DNA of 64,000 nucleotides from Streptomyces sp. ITFR-21 (lineage in GTDB: Bacteria; Actinomycetota; Actinomycetes; Streptomycetales; Streptomycetaceae). Position 1 is the stretch's first letter; each line of letters begins with the position of its first letter. Below, piece after piece: positions 22,169 to 33,649 of this stretch. The translations under genes were made by a program, and so were the position numbers. Location: positions 1,273,501 to 1,337,500 of the forward strand of contig NZ_CP134605.1 of assembly GCF_031844685.1 (NCBI RefSeq), in the 5' to 3' direction. The notes below the pieces were generated by a model. That model was not told the DNA's origin and searched no databases. It saw nothing but the letters and a program-made list of their open reading frames with translations.

Positions 22169-23479
22169 TTGCGTTTTCCCTCCATTTCCCGCGTCCACCG
22201 CACCTCCGACGGCTCCCTCACCTCCCTCGCCTCCCTCACCCCCCGCAGCGCCATCCCCCACGCCCCCACCGCCCGCCGCACCGCCGTCGCGCTCACCGCC
22301 GCGGCCGGTCTGGCCCTGTCCGGGCTCGCCCTCGCCCCCACCGCGGGCGCCCAGACCACCGCGCACCGGCTCACCACCGCCCGCTCCTGCGCGGTCGCCG
22401 CCAAACCGGGCCTGATGGCCTGTCAGGCACTGAAGGTGACGGCCGGCGCGCAGACGCTGGCGAGGTCGACCGGCTCGGTCGGCGCCGCGGCGGCCCCGGC
22501 CGGCTACGGCCCGGCCGACCTGGTGAGCGCCTACGGTCTCCCGTCCGGCGGCGGTTCCGGCCAGACCGTCGCGATCGTGGACGCCTGGGACGACCCGAAC
22601 GCCGAGTCGGACCTGGCCGTGTACCGCGCCGCCTTCGGCCTGCCCGAGTGCGGCACCGCCAACGGCTGCTTCCAGAAGGTCGGCCAGGACGGCGGCGGCG
22701 CCCCGCTGCCGCTGCCCGACCGCGCCTGGGCCGAGGAGATATCCCTGGACCTGGACATGGTCAGCGCGATCTGCCCGCTGTGCCGCATCCTGCTGGTCGA
22801 GGCGTCCTCGTCGGCGATGGACGACCTGGGCGCGTCGGTCAACACCGCGGTGGCCCTGGGCGCGAAGTACGTGTCCAACAGCTACGGCGGCGGCGAGTCG
22901 CCCGTGGACGCCTCGTACGACAGCGCGTACTTCGACCACCCCGGCGTCGCGATCACCGTCAGCGCCGGCGACGCGGGCTACGGCATCGAGTACCCGGCCG
23001 CCTCGCAGTTCGTCACCGCCATCGGCGGCACCGCGCTGACCAGGGACTCCTCGGCACGCGGCTGGAAGGAGACGGCGTGGGGCGGCAGCGGCTCCGGCTG
23101 CACGTCCTACGACCCCAAGCCCGCCTGGCAGCAGGACACCGAGTGCGGCGGCCGGACGATCTCCGACGTGTCCGCCGTCGCCGACCCCTCCACCGGGGTC
23201 GCGGTGTACGACACCTACGGCGGCGACCCGGGCTGGGAGGTCTTCGGCGGCACCAGCGTCGCCTCGCCGATCGTCGCCTCGGTCTACGCGCTGGCCGGTA
23301 CGCCGTCGGCCGGCTCGTACCCGGCGTCCTTCCCGTACGCCCACCGGGACGCGCTCAACGACGTGGCGGACGGCTCCAACGGGACGTGCGCGGGGTCGTA
23401 CCTGTGCACCGGCCTGCCGGGCTTCGACGGCCCGACCGGCCTCGGCACCCCGATCGGCCTGACCGCCTTCCAGGGCTGA
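22169..23479 (+). CDS. Secreted S53 (sedolisin-like) serine peptidase
   Basis: A 436-aa exported peptidase. The TTG at 22169 is preferred because GGAGG lies 8 nt upstream. A twin-Arg-like signal peptide (RRTAVALTAAAGLALSG, cleaved after AGAQ or nearby) leads into a short linker and the catalytic domain. Sedolisin features are the Glu/Asp pair in WAEEISLDLDMVSAICPLC, the oxyanion Asp in AITVSAGDAGYG, the nucleophile Ser in FGGTSVASPIVAS, and the C-terminal calcium-site region GFDGPTGLGTP. The large pro-domain usual in S53 enzymes is missing. It faces opposite to its neighbours and splits trpE from the Trp-region membrane-protein gene, which suggests insertion. Confidence 0.82.
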   Translation: MRFPSISRVHRTSDGSLTSLASLTPRSAIPHAPTARRTAVALTAAAGLALSGLALAPTAGAQTTAHRLTTARSCAVAAKPGLMACQALKVTAGAQTLARSTGSVGAAAAPAGYGPADLVSAYGLPSGGGSGQTVAIVDAWDDPNAESDLAVYRAAFGLPECGTANGCFQKVGQDGGGAPLPLPDRAWAEEISLDLDMVSAICPLCRILLVEASSSAMDDLGASVNTAVALGAKYVSNSYGGGESPVDASYDSAYFDHPGVAITVSAGDAGYGIEYPAASQFVTAIGGTALTRDSSARGWKETAWGGSGSGCTSYDPKPAWQQDTECGGRTISDVSAVADPSTGVAVYDTYGGDPGWEVFGGTSVASPIVASVYALAGTPSAGSYPASFPYAHRDALNDVADGSNGTCAGSYLCTGLPGFDGPTGLGTPIGLTAFQG

Positions 23480-23486
23480 CACCCGG

Positions 23487-23525
23487 CGGAGCGGCGGGGC
23501 GGGCCGCCCCCGTCCCCCCGCTCCG
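23487..23525. terminator. Bidirectional terminator between the sedolisin gene and trpE
   Basis: CGGAGCGG (23487-23494) pairs with CCGCTCCG (23518-23525), and the interior holds a nested GGGGCGG/CCGCCCC pair. The hairpin fills the 55-bp gap between two converging genes. Confidence 0.6.
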
Positions 23526-23534
23526 GCGCCCGCG

Positions 23535-25037
23535 CTACGGCTTGCGCATGCCGTTCGCCGTCGCGACCGCCCGCAGCACCGCCGCCGCCTTGTTGCGGCA
23601 CTCGGCGTCCTCGGCGTCCGGATCGGAGTCCGCGACAACGCCCGCGCCCGCCTGGACGTACGCGGTGCCGTCGCGCAGCAGCGCGGTACGGATCGCGATC
23701 GCGGTGTCGGCGTCCCCGGCGAAGTCCAGATAGCCGACGCAGCCGCCGTACAGTCCGCGCCGGAACGGCTCCAGCTCCTCGATGATCTGCATCGCCCGCG
23801 GCTTGGGCGCCCCGGACAGGGTGCCGGCCGGGAAGCACGCGGTCAGCACGTCGAAGGCGCTGCGGCCGGCGGCGACCTTCCCGGTGACGGTGGACACGAT
23901 GTGCATCACGTGCGAGTAGCGCTCCACCGACATGAAGTCGACGACCTCGACCGTGCCGGGCTCGCAGACCCGGCCCAGGTCGTTGCGCCCGAGGTCGACC
24001 AGCATCAGGTGCTCGGCCCGCTCCTTGGGGTCGGCGAGCAGTTCCTCGGCGAGCGCGCTGTCGGCCTGCGGGGTGGCGCCGCGCGGCCGGGTGCCGGCGA
24101 TCGGGTGCAGCAGCGCCCGGCCGCCCTCGACCTTCACCAGCGCCTCCGGGCTGGAGCCCACCACGTCGAAGGCTCCGCCCTCGTCGCCGGGGAAGCGCAG
24201 CAGGTACATGTACGGGCTGGGGTTGGTGGCCCGCAGCACCCGGTAGACGTCCAGGGCGCTCGCCGAGCAGGGTGTCTCGAACCGCTGCGAGGGCACCACC
24301 TGGAACGCCTCGCCGGCCCGGATCCGCTCCTTGATGTCCACCACCGCCGCCTTGAAGTTGTCGCCGCCCCAGTACGCGGTGTAGCCGAAGTCGGCCGACT
24401 CCGGCAGCACGGCGGGTTCGCTCGGCGCGGGCCGGGCCAGGTCCGCCTCCATGACGTCGAGCCGGGCCACCGCGTCCGCGTACGCCTCGTCCACGCCGGT
24501 GTCCCGGTCGTTGTGGTTGATCGCGTTGGCGATCAGCAGCACCGAGCCGTCCCAGTGGTCGAACACCGCCAGGTCGGAGGTCAGCAGCATGGTCAGTTCG
24601 GGCAGCCGCAGGGTGTCCGCGCCGTGCTCGCCGATGCGCTCCAGCCGGCGCACGATGTCGTAGCCGAGGTAGCCGACCATGCCGCCGGTGAAGGGCGGCA
24701 TACCGGCCGCCAGGTCGCGCGGGGTGTGCAGCGCCTCGACGGTGGCGCCCAGCGCGGCCAGCGGGTCGCCGTCGACGGGGACGCCGACCGGCGGAGTGCC
24801 CAGCCAGTGCGCCCGGCCGTCCCGTACCGTCAGCGTGGCCGAGGAGCGCACGCCGACGAAGGAGTAGCGGGACCACGAGCGGCTGTTCTCCGCGGACTCC
24901 AGCAGGAAGGTGCCGACCCGTTCCCCGGCGAGCTTGCGGTACAGACCGACGGGGGTGTCGCCGTCCGCGAGGAGGCGCCGGCTGACCGGGATGACTCGGC
25001 GGTCGACCGCGAGTTTGCGGAAGGTTTCCAGGTCCAT
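23535..25037 (-). CDS. trpE: Anthranilate synthase component I
   Basis: A 500-aa enzyme that converts chorismate to anthranilate, using ammonia from a separate glutaminase subunit not in this window. The N-terminal region has [16 protein letters not shown], the element that binds tryptophan for feedback inhibition. Conserved catalytic stretches include [31 protein letters not shown], and [15 protein letters not shown]. No TrpG fusion is present. The ATG is at 25035-25037, only 11 bp past the hisI stop, so hisI and trpE should be one transcript. This is a functional link between His and Trp synthesis. No Trp-rich leader peptide is visible upstream of hisI. Confidence 0.97.
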   Translation of the reverse strand: MDLETFRKLAVDRRVIPVSRRLLADGDTPVGLYRKLAGERVGTFLLESAENSRSWSRYSFVGVRSSATLTVRDGRAHWLGTPPVGVPVDGDPLAALGATVEALHTPRDLAAGMPPFTGGMVGYLGYDIVRRLERIGEHGADTLRLPELTMLLTSDLAVFDHWDGSVLLIANAINHNDRDTGVDEAYADAVARLDVMEADLARPAPSEPAVLPESADFGYTAYWGGDNFKAAVVDIKERIRAGEAFQVVPSQRFETPCSASALDVYRVLRATNPSPYMYLLRFPGDEGGAFDVVGSSPEALVKVEGGRALLHPIAGTRPRGATPQADSALAEELLADPKERAEHLMLVDLGRNDLGRVCEPGTVEVVDFMSVERYSHVMHIVSTVTGKVAAGRSAFDVLTACFPAGTLSGAPKPRAMQIIEELEPFRRGLYGGCVGYLDFAGDADTAIAIRTALLRDGTAYVQAGAGVVADSDPDAEDAECRNKAAAVLRAVATANGMRKP

Positions 25038-25048
25038 GGCCGCAGACC

Positions 25049-25420
25049 TTACTGGCCCGCGGGCGTGCCCGGCGCGGCCGGCAGGACGTCCGCGTCGAAG
25101 CAGGTCCGGTCCCCGGTGTGGCAGGCCGCGCCCACCTGGTCGACCCGGACCAGCAACGTGTCCCCGTCGCAGTCCAGGGCGACCGCCTTGACGTGCTGGA
25201 CGTGGCCGGAGGTGTCGCCCTTGACCCAGTACTCCCGCCGGCTGCGGCTCCAGTACGTGCAGCGGCCGGTGGTCAGCGTGCGGTGCAGCGCCTCGGCGTC
25301 CATCCAGCCGAGCATCAGCACCTCGCCGGTGTCGTACTGCTGCGCGATGGCCGGAATCAGCCCCTCGGGAGTGAGCTTGAGGCGGGCGGCGATGGCGGGA
25401 TCGAGTGAAGTCGCGGGCAT
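25049..25420 (-). CDS. hisI: Phosphoribosyl-AMP cyclohydrolase
   Basis: A 123-aa enzyme for the third step of histidine synthesis, opening the adenine ring of PR-AMP. Conserved stretches are [48 protein letters not shown] and [10 protein letters not shown]; the cysteines bind zinc and Asp residues bind Mg. It is monofunctional (no HisE fusion). The ATG is at 25418-25420. It is separated from the main his operon by two plus-strand genes and is transcribed ahead of trpE. Confidence 0.96.
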   Translation of the reverse strand: MPATSLDPAIAARLKLTPEGLIPAIAQQYDTGEVLMLGWMDAEALHRTLTTGRCTYWSRSRREYWVKGDTSGHVQHVKAVALDCDGDTLLVRVDQVGAACHTGDRTCFDADVLPAAPGTPAGQ

Positions 25421-25545
25421 GCCGCCATTCTGCCGCCGATCCGCGGCAACGCGAAAAGCCGCATTAAATAGCAAAGGGTACAGGCAAGTTGTCCGTCATC
25501 CGGTGTTCGCTCGCTGTTGTCACCCGTATGGGGCATCCTGCCTGC

Positions 25546-26544
25546 ATGGGTTTTCCTCCGCCGCCACCGAATGGTCCGCCGCCGCCTCCCGATCAGGGCG
25601 GCGGCTACGGTCCGCCGCAGGGTTACGGCCCGCCCCCTCCCCCGCCGCCGGGTGACAGCGGCTACGGCTACGGCCAGCAGCCGCAAGGCGACCCGGGCTA
25701 CGGTTACGGCCAGCAGCCGCAGGGCGACCAGGGGTACGGCTACCCCCAGCAGGGCGGCCAGAACTACGGCTATCCGCAGGAGCAGCAGGGCTACGGCTAC
25801 GGCCCGCCCGCGCAGCCCGGCCCCCCGGCACCGCCCGGGGGCTACGGCGCTCCGCCCGAGTACGGCTACGGCTACCCGCCGCCCGGTCCGGGCGGCTATC
25901 CGCCGGGGCCGCCGCCGAACCACACCAAGCGCAACGTGTGGCTCGCGATCGGCGCGGTCGTGGTGATCGGCGCGGTCATCGGCGCCGTCGTGGCGGCCGG
26001 CGGCAGCGACGGCGACAACACCGCCGACAACAACAAGCCGCCGACGGTCAGCGGGCTGCCGTCCCTGCCCACGGGGCTGCCCACCGGGCTGCCCTCCGAC
26101 CTCCCGACGGGCACGCCGACCTTCGACCTGCCCACCGACACGCCGACCTTCGACCTGCCGACCGACCTCGACCCGACGCCGACCGAGAAGCTGGTCCCCT
26201 ACGTGGCGCTGCCGCCGGGCCAGTGCTTCGACGCGCCGACGCTGACGAAGACGGTGGACAAGGTCACCACCCGCTCCTGCGCCGCGGCGCACGACGCCCA
26301 GGTGGTCGCCAACGAGACGCTGAGCGGCTCCTTCGCCAGCGACGAGGAGATCCAGACCAAGGCGCTGGACCTGTGCACCGCGGACGCCAGGAAGCACCTG
26401 CCGGCCGACGGCAGGGAGTACTACCCGTACGCGCTGTTCCCGAAGCTGGTCACCTACGAGCTGCAGAACAAGAAGACGGTGACCTGCTCGCTGACCCGCA
26501 ACGACGGCACCAACGGGGTGAAGCTCTACAGCAGGCTCGGCTGA
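25546..26544 (+). CDS. Tyr/Gly/Pro-rich membrane protein with septum-formation-like C-terminal domain
   Basis: A 332-aa single-pass protein. Residues 1-125 are low complexity made of Gly-Tyr-Gly-Tyr and Pro/Gln repeats (GYGYGQQPQGDPGYGYG). A transmembrane helix (VWLAIGAVVVIGAVIGAVVA) follows, then a Thr/Pro/Asp spacer with repeated TPTFDLPTD, and an extracytoplasmic domain (VALPPGQCFDAPTLTKTVDKV, ...SCAAAHDAQVV) with four cysteines that resembles the septum-formation/DUF4190-associated domain family. The start at MGFPPPPPNG is the ATG at 25546. The protein is divergent from hisI. The disordered N-terminus would be cytoplasmic and could mediate assembly; function is unknown. Confidence 0.7.
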   Translation: MGFPPPPPNGPPPPPDQGGGYGPPQGYGPPPPPPPGDSGYGYGQQPQGDPGYGYGQQPQGDQGYGYPQQGGQNYGYPQEQQGYGYGPPAQPGPPAPPGGYGAPPEYGYGYPPPGPGGYPPGPPPNHTKRNVWLAIGAVVVIGAVIGAVVAAGGSDGDNTADNNKPPTVSGLPSLPTGLPTGLPSDLPTGTPTFDLPTDTPTFDLPTDLDPTPTEKLVPYVALPPGQCFDAPTLTKTVDKVTTRSCAAAHDAQVVANETLSGSFASDEEIQTKALDLCTADARKHLPADGREYYPYALFPKLVTYELQNKKTVTCSLTRNDGTNGVKLYSRLG

Positions 26545-26584
26545 ACCGGGCGGGTGAGGAGCGGACGTACAGCCCAATCAGGAC

Positions 26585-26590
26585 TAACCT
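26585..26590 (+). promoter_or_regulatory. -10 element implying a leaderless mRNA
   Basis: TAACCT lies 6 nt before the ATG at 26597, with CGGACG 17 bp further upstream as a weak -35. This spacing places the transcription start at or next to the start codon. Confidence 0.45.
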
Positions 26591-26596
26591 GGCGGC

Positions 26597-27229
26597 ATGT
26601 CGAGTCATGCACAGCGTGAACGTCTGCTCCTCGCCGACCTGCTGGAGCGATCGGGGCCCGACGCCCCGACGCTGTGCGAGGGTTGGCGGACCCGGGACCT
26701 GGCCGCGCACGTGGTGGTGCGCGAGCGGCGCGGCGACGCGGCCGCCGGGATCCTGATCCCCCGGCTCGCGCCCCGGCTGGAGCGGGTCCGCGGCGAGTTC
26801 GCGGCCAAGCCCTACGATGAGCTGATCCGGCTGATCAGGACCGGTCCGCCGCGGCTGTCCCCCTTCGCCGTCAAGCAGCTCGACGAGATCTCCAACACCG
26901 TCGAGTTCTACGTGCACACCGAGGACGTCCGGCGGGCCGCGCCCGACTGGACACCGCGGGTCGTCGACCCGCTGCTCGCCGAGACCCTCTGGAACCGCCT
27001 GGAGCGCGGCGGCCGGCTGCTCGGCCGCCGGGCCCCGGTCGGCCTCGTCCTGCGCCGCCCCGACGGCCAGACCGTGGTGGCCCACAAGGGCTCCCCGGTG
27101 GTGACCGTGACCGGGGAGCCGAGCGAGCTGACGCTCTTCGCCTTCGGCCGCCAGTCGGCCGCCAAGGTCACGACCGAGGGCGACCAGGACGCGGTGGCGA
27201 AGGCGTACGCGGCCGAGCTCGGCATGTAG
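26597..27229 (+). CDS. TIGR03085-type protein (DinB/maleylpyruvate isomerase-like fold)
   Basis: A 210-aa soluble protein that begins with a helical bundle typical of the mycothiol-dependent maleylpyruvate isomerase/DinB-like superfamily: QRERLLLADLLERSGPDAP, CEGWRTRDLAAHVVVRER and EFYVHTEDVRRAAPDW. The His residues in AAHVVVRE and FYVHTEDVRR are in the positions that bind metal in related proteins. The C-terminal SCP2-like part ends LTLFAFGRQSAAKV. It lies between the septum-type gene and the convergent hisF. The exact substrate is unknown. Confidence 0.8.
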   Translation: MSSHAQRERLLLADLLERSGPDAPTLCEGWRTRDLAAHVVVRERRGDAAAGILIPRLAPRLERVRGEFAAKPYDELIRLIRTGPPRLSPFAVKQLDEISNTVEFYVHTEDVRRAAPDWTPRVVDPLLAETLWNRLERGGRLLGRRAPVGLVLRRPDGQTVVAHKGSPVVTVTGEPSELTLFAFGRQSAAKVTTEGDQDAVAKAYAAELGM

Positions 27230-27312
27230 GCGCCCCGCCGCCCGGACGGACGTCCCAGGGGGTACGCCGCCCAGACCGGGCTCCGGGCGCCGCCGCGGGC
27301 GGCCCGCCGCAA

Positions 27313-28068
27313 TCAGCGGACCGGGTGACCGGCCTCGCGCAGCGCCGCCTTGACCTCGCCGATGCGCAGGTCGCCGAAGTGGAAGACGGAGGCGGCCAGC
27401 ACCGCGTCGGCCCCCGCGGCCACCGCCGGGGCGAAGTCGCCGGCCTTGCCCGCGCCGCCGGAGGCGATCACCGGGACGGACACGTGCGCGCGCACCGCGG
27501 CGATCATCTCGGTGTCGTAGCCGTCCTTGGTGCCGTCGGCGTCCATCGAGTTGAGCAGGATCTCCCCCGCGCCCAGCTCGGCCGCCCGGTGCGCCCACTC
27601 CACCGCGTCGACACCGGTACCACGCCGGCCGCCGTGCGTGGTGACCTCGAAGGAGCCGTCGGCGGTGCGGCGGGCGTCCACCGACAGCACCAGCACCTGC
27701 CGCCCGAAGCGCTCGGCGATCTCCTGGATCAGCTCGGGCCTGGCGATGGCCGCGGTGTTGACGCCCACCTTGTCCGCGCCGGCCCGCAGCAGCTTGTCGA
27801 CGTCCTCGGCGCTGCGCACCCCGCCGCCGACGGTCAGCGGGATGAAGACCTGCTCCGCGGTGCGCCGCACCACGTCGTAGGTGGTCTCCCGGTCGCCCGA
27901 GGACGCAGTGATGTCCAGGAAGGTGAGCTCGTCGGCGCCCTCGGCGTCGTAGAGCTTGGCCATCTCGACCGGGTCGCCCGCGTCCCGCAGGTTCCGGAAG
28001 TTGACGCCCTTGACGACCCGCCCGGCGTCCACGTCCAGGCAGGGGATGACTCGGACCGCGAGGGTCAT
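27313..28068 (-). CDS. hisF: Imidazole glycerol phosphate synthase cyclase subunit
   Basis: A 251-aa TIM barrel which, with HisH, makes imidazole glycerol phosphate and AICAR. The catalytic Asp residues are in [16 protein letters not shown] and [14 protein letters not shown]. Phosphate loops ([24 protein letters not shown]) are intact. The ATG overlaps the ridA stop as ATGA. It is the last gene of the his operon. Confidence 0.97.
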   Translation of the reverse strand: MTLAVRVIPCLDVDAGRVVKGVNFRNLRDAGDPVEMAKLYDAEGADELTFLDITASSGDRETTYDVVRRTAEQVFIPLTVGGGVRSAEDVDKLLRAGADKVGVNTAAIARPELIQEIAERFGRQVLVLSVDARRTADGSFEVTTHGGRRGTGVDAVEWAHRAAELGAGEILLNSMDADGTKDGYDTEMIAAVRAHVSVPVIASGGAGKAGDFAPAVAAGADAVLAASVFHFGDLRIGEVKAALREAGHPVR

Positions 28069-28625
28069 GCGGCGGCTCCTGGCTCGGGGGCGTGCGGGGG
28101 CCGCTGGGCCGGCGCGGCCGCCGGGGACCGTTCGGCCGCCGGGGACCGCGGGGGTTCCTGCGGCCCCGGCCGGTCACCGGCGGGGCGCTCCGCGCCGGAG
28201 CCGCCGGCGGCCGGGCCGCCTGCGGCGGCGGACCGGTACGCCTCGATCTCGACCTCGACCAGCACCCGGGAGTCGGAGAACCCGGCCACCACCACCATCG
28301 TGGCGGCCGGCCGCACCAGGCCGAACAGCTCCCGGTGGGCCCGGCCCACCTCGTCGACGTCCCTGGCGTGGCTGAGGTACATCCGGGTCCTGATCACGCT
28401 CCCGGCGTCCAGGCCGAACGGTTCGAGCGCGGCGAGCGCGCTGCGGAAGGCGCTCAGGGTCTGCTCGTACGGCTCGTCCTCGCCCGGTACGGCGCCGTCC
28501 GTCGGGTCGGGCATCATCCCGGCGACGATCACCCGGTCGCCGGCGGCCACCGCGCGGGCCGAGCCGATCGCCTCTTCCCACGCGCTACCGGACTGTTCAC
28601 GGCGCACACCAGCGTTGCCGGTCAT
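28065..28625 (-). CDS. ridA: RidA family protein inside the his operon
   Basis: A 186-aa protein. The first 130 residues are a RidA/YjgF fold ([82 protein letters not shown]). The conserved Arg of enamine deaminases corresponds to RTRMYLS. The last 50 residues are a Pro/Ala/Gly tail not found in ordinary RidA. It overlaps priA upstream and hisF downstream by four bases each (ATGA), so all three are translated together. RidA deaminates reactive enamines produced by PLP enzymes; here it may protect the His and Trp pathways. Confidence 0.85.
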   Translation of the reverse strand: MTGNAGVRREQSGSAWEEAIGSARAVAAGDRVIVAGMMPDPTDGAVPGEDEPYEQTLSAFRSALAALEPFGLDAGSVIRTRMYLSHARDVDEVGRAHRELFGLVRPAATMVVVAGFSDSRVLVEVEIEAYRSAAAGGPAAGGSGAERPAGDRPGPQEPPRSPAAERSPAAAPAQRPPHAPEPGAAA

Positions 28626-29347
28626 CGTGACACTGCCTCCAGGGCTTCTTCGAGCGTGAACGCCTTCGCGTAGAGCGCCTTTCCGACAATGGCGCCCTCC
28701 ACACCCGCCGGGACCAGACCGGCGACGGCCCGCAGGTCGGCCAGGCTGGACACCCCGCCGGAGGCGACCACGGGCTTGTCGGTGGCCGCGCACACATCGC
28801 GCAGCAGGTCCAGGTTGGGGCCCTGCAGGGTGCCGTCCTTGGCGATGTCGGTGACCACGTAGCGGGCGCAGCCCTCGGCGTCCAGCCTGGCCAGCGTCTC
28901 GTACAGGTCGCCGCCGTCACGGGTCCAGCCGCGCCCGCGCAGCGTGGTGCCGCGGACGTCCAGGCCGACCGCGATCCGGTCGCCGTGCTCGGCGATCACC
29001 TTCGCCACCCACTGCGGGCTCTCCAGCGCGGCCGTCCCGAGGTTGACCCGGGTGCAGCCGGTGGCCAGGGCCGCGGCGAGGGTGTCGTCGTCCCGGATGC
29101 CGCCGGACAGCTCGACCTTGATGTCCATACTGCGGGCCACCTCGCCGATCAGCGCCCGGTTGTCGCCGGTGCCGAAGGCCGCGTCCAGGTCCACCAGGTG
29201 CAGCCACTGCGCACCGGCCCGCTGCCAGGCGAGCGCGGCGGCGAGCGGCTCGCCGTACGACGTCTCAGAGCCGGACTCGCCGTGCACGAGGCGGACGGCC
29301 TGGCCGTCCCTGACGTCGACGGCGGGGAGGAGTTCGAGCTTGGTCAT
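28622..29347 (-). CDS. priA: Bifunctional HisA/TrpF isomerase PriA
   Basis: A 241-aa TIM barrel that isomerises both ProFAR (His pathway) and phosphoribosyl anthranilate (Trp pathway) in actinobacteria, explaining the absence of trpF from the trp cluster here. Catalytic Asp residues are in [18 protein letters not shown] and [16 protein letters not shown]. Phosphate loops are [13 protein letters not shown] and [12 protein letters not shown]. The ATG is at 29345-29347; the gene overlaps ridA by four bases. A 165-bp purine-rich spacer separates it from hisH. Confidence 0.95.
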   Translation of the reverse strand: MTKLELLPAVDVRDGQAVRLVHGESGSETSYGEPLAAALAWQRAGAQWLHLVDLDAAFGTGDNRALIGEVARSMDIKVELSGGIRDDDTLAAALATGCTRVNLGTAALESPQWVAKVIAEHGDRIAVGLDVRGTTLRGRGWTRDGGDLYETLARLDAEGCARYVVTDIAKDGTLQGPNLDLLRDVCAATDKPVVASGGVSSLADLRAVAGLVPAGVEGAIVGKALYAKAFTLEEALEAVSR

Positions 29348-29512
29348 CGCGATGCGGTCCTCGGTCCTGGCGGAAGGCGGAAAAGGCGGACGAGACGGTT
29401 AGGACGAAAACATTCAGGAAGGGCGGGAAAGGCGGGAGGGGCGGAAAGCGGGGGGGAAGGCCGGGCGGCGGGCGGTCCGGGGGCGGGGCCGGGCGGGGGC
29501 GCGGGCCGCCGG

Positions 29513-30148
29513 CTAGAGGGTGCCGAGCCAGTTGGCCAGCAGCTGCGCCCCCGCGTCCCCGGACTTCTCCGGATGGAACTGGGTGGCCCACAGCGGCCCG
29601 TTCTCCACCGCGGCCACGAACGGCTCGCCGTGGGTGGTCCAGGCCACCTTGGGGGCGCGGATGGCGCCGTTGTGGGCGTCCAGCCGCCACTCGCGTACGG
29701 CGTAGGAGTGCACGAAGTAGAACCGGGCGTCCTCGTCCAGACCGGCGAACTGCCGGGAGTCCTCGGGGGCCCGTACCGTGTTCCAGCCCATGTGCGGGAC
29801 GACCGGGGCGTTCAGCGGCTCGACGGTGCCGGGCCACTCGTCCAGGCCGTCGCTCTGCACGCCGTGCTCGATGCCCCGGGCGAAGAGGATCTGCATACCG
29901 ACGCAGATGCCCATCACCGGGCGCCCGCCGGCCAGCCGGCGGCCGACGATCCAGTCGCCGCGTACCGCGGTCAGCCCGGCCATGCAGGCCGCGAAGGCGC
30001 CGACACCGGGCACCAGCAGCCCGTCGGCGGCCATCGCCCGGTCGTAGTCGGCGGTGATCTCCACCTCGGCGCCGGCCCTGGCCAGCGCGCGCTCGGCGGA
30101 CCGGATGTTGCCGAAGCCGTAGTCGAGCACCACGACGCTCTTGGTCAT
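29513..30148 (-). CDS. hisH: Imidazole glycerol phosphate synthase glutaminase subunit
   Basis: A 211-aa class I glutamine amidotransferase that feeds ammonia to HisF. The nucleophile Cys is in [16 protein letters not shown]; the catalytic His and Glu are in [13 protein letters not shown]; the oxyanion strand is [14 protein letters not shown]. The ATG is at 30146-30148, ten bases past the stop of the upstream 50-aa membrane protein gene. Confidence 0.96.
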   Translation of the reverse strand: MTKSVVVLDYGFGNIRSAERALARAGAEVEITADYDRAMAADGLLVPGVGAFAACMAGLTAVRGDWIVGRRLAGGRPVMGICVGMQILFARGIEHGVQSDGLDEWPGTVEPLNAPVVPHMGWNTVRAPEDSRQFAGLDEDARFYFVHSYAVREWRLDAHNGAIRAPKVAWTTHGEPFVAAVENGPLWATQFHPEKSGDAGAQLLANWLGTL

Positions 30149-30158
30149 CGCCGCGCCC

Positions 30159-30307
30159 CTACAGCTGGAGCAGTCCGGCCACGACCGCCATCACCGAGCC
30201 GATCGCCAGCAGGGTGATGACGCTCTTGGACTGCTTCTGCTTCCAGAACGAGTAGACCCCGCCGGCCAGGAACAGCCCCAGCAGGATGAAGAGGGAAGAC
30301 CCCTTGT

Positions 30308-30311
<4 letters not shown>
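30159..30311 (-). CDS. 50-aa membrane protein of the his operon
   Basis: A small two-helix membrane protein, from the GTG at 30309-30311, which overlaps the hisB stop as GTGA, to a TAG at 30159-30161. Helices are [17 protein letters not shown] and [20 protein letters not shown], joined by a KQKQSK turn. The stop-start overlap with hisB and the tight spacing to hisH show that it is a true operon member. Its function is unknown; a similar small protein sits at this place in other Streptomyces his operons as far as I recall. Confidence 0.82.
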
Positions 30312-33350
<3,039 letters not shown>

Positions 33351-33649
33351 GCTGCCAAGTGTAGAGACCCGGTCATGGCGGACGTTCCGCGGTTCCACTC
33401 CGTGATACGCGGTGATCCCGCCGCGAGACGCCGCGACCAGCCGCGATCAGCTCCGCGGACACCGCGGGGCGCCGCGGGGACCGGGGGAGGCCGTTGCCGG
33501 TCGCGCGGCCCCGCCGGTCCCGCTGCGCTGCTCCGGGTCCGGTCCGGGTCCGGTCCGGGTCCGCCGGGCCGCCCGCGGGCCCCCGGGTCCCCTCCTCCCC
33601 CGCCGCCCGCCCCGCTAGCGTGTGCGCCGACACGGGGGAAGGGGTCGAG

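Noticed and set aside
29348..29512. Possible small gene in the priA-hisH gap
   Set aside because: The gap is purine-rich repeats (GGCGGGAAAGG-like) with no start plus ribosome site giving a sensible protein.
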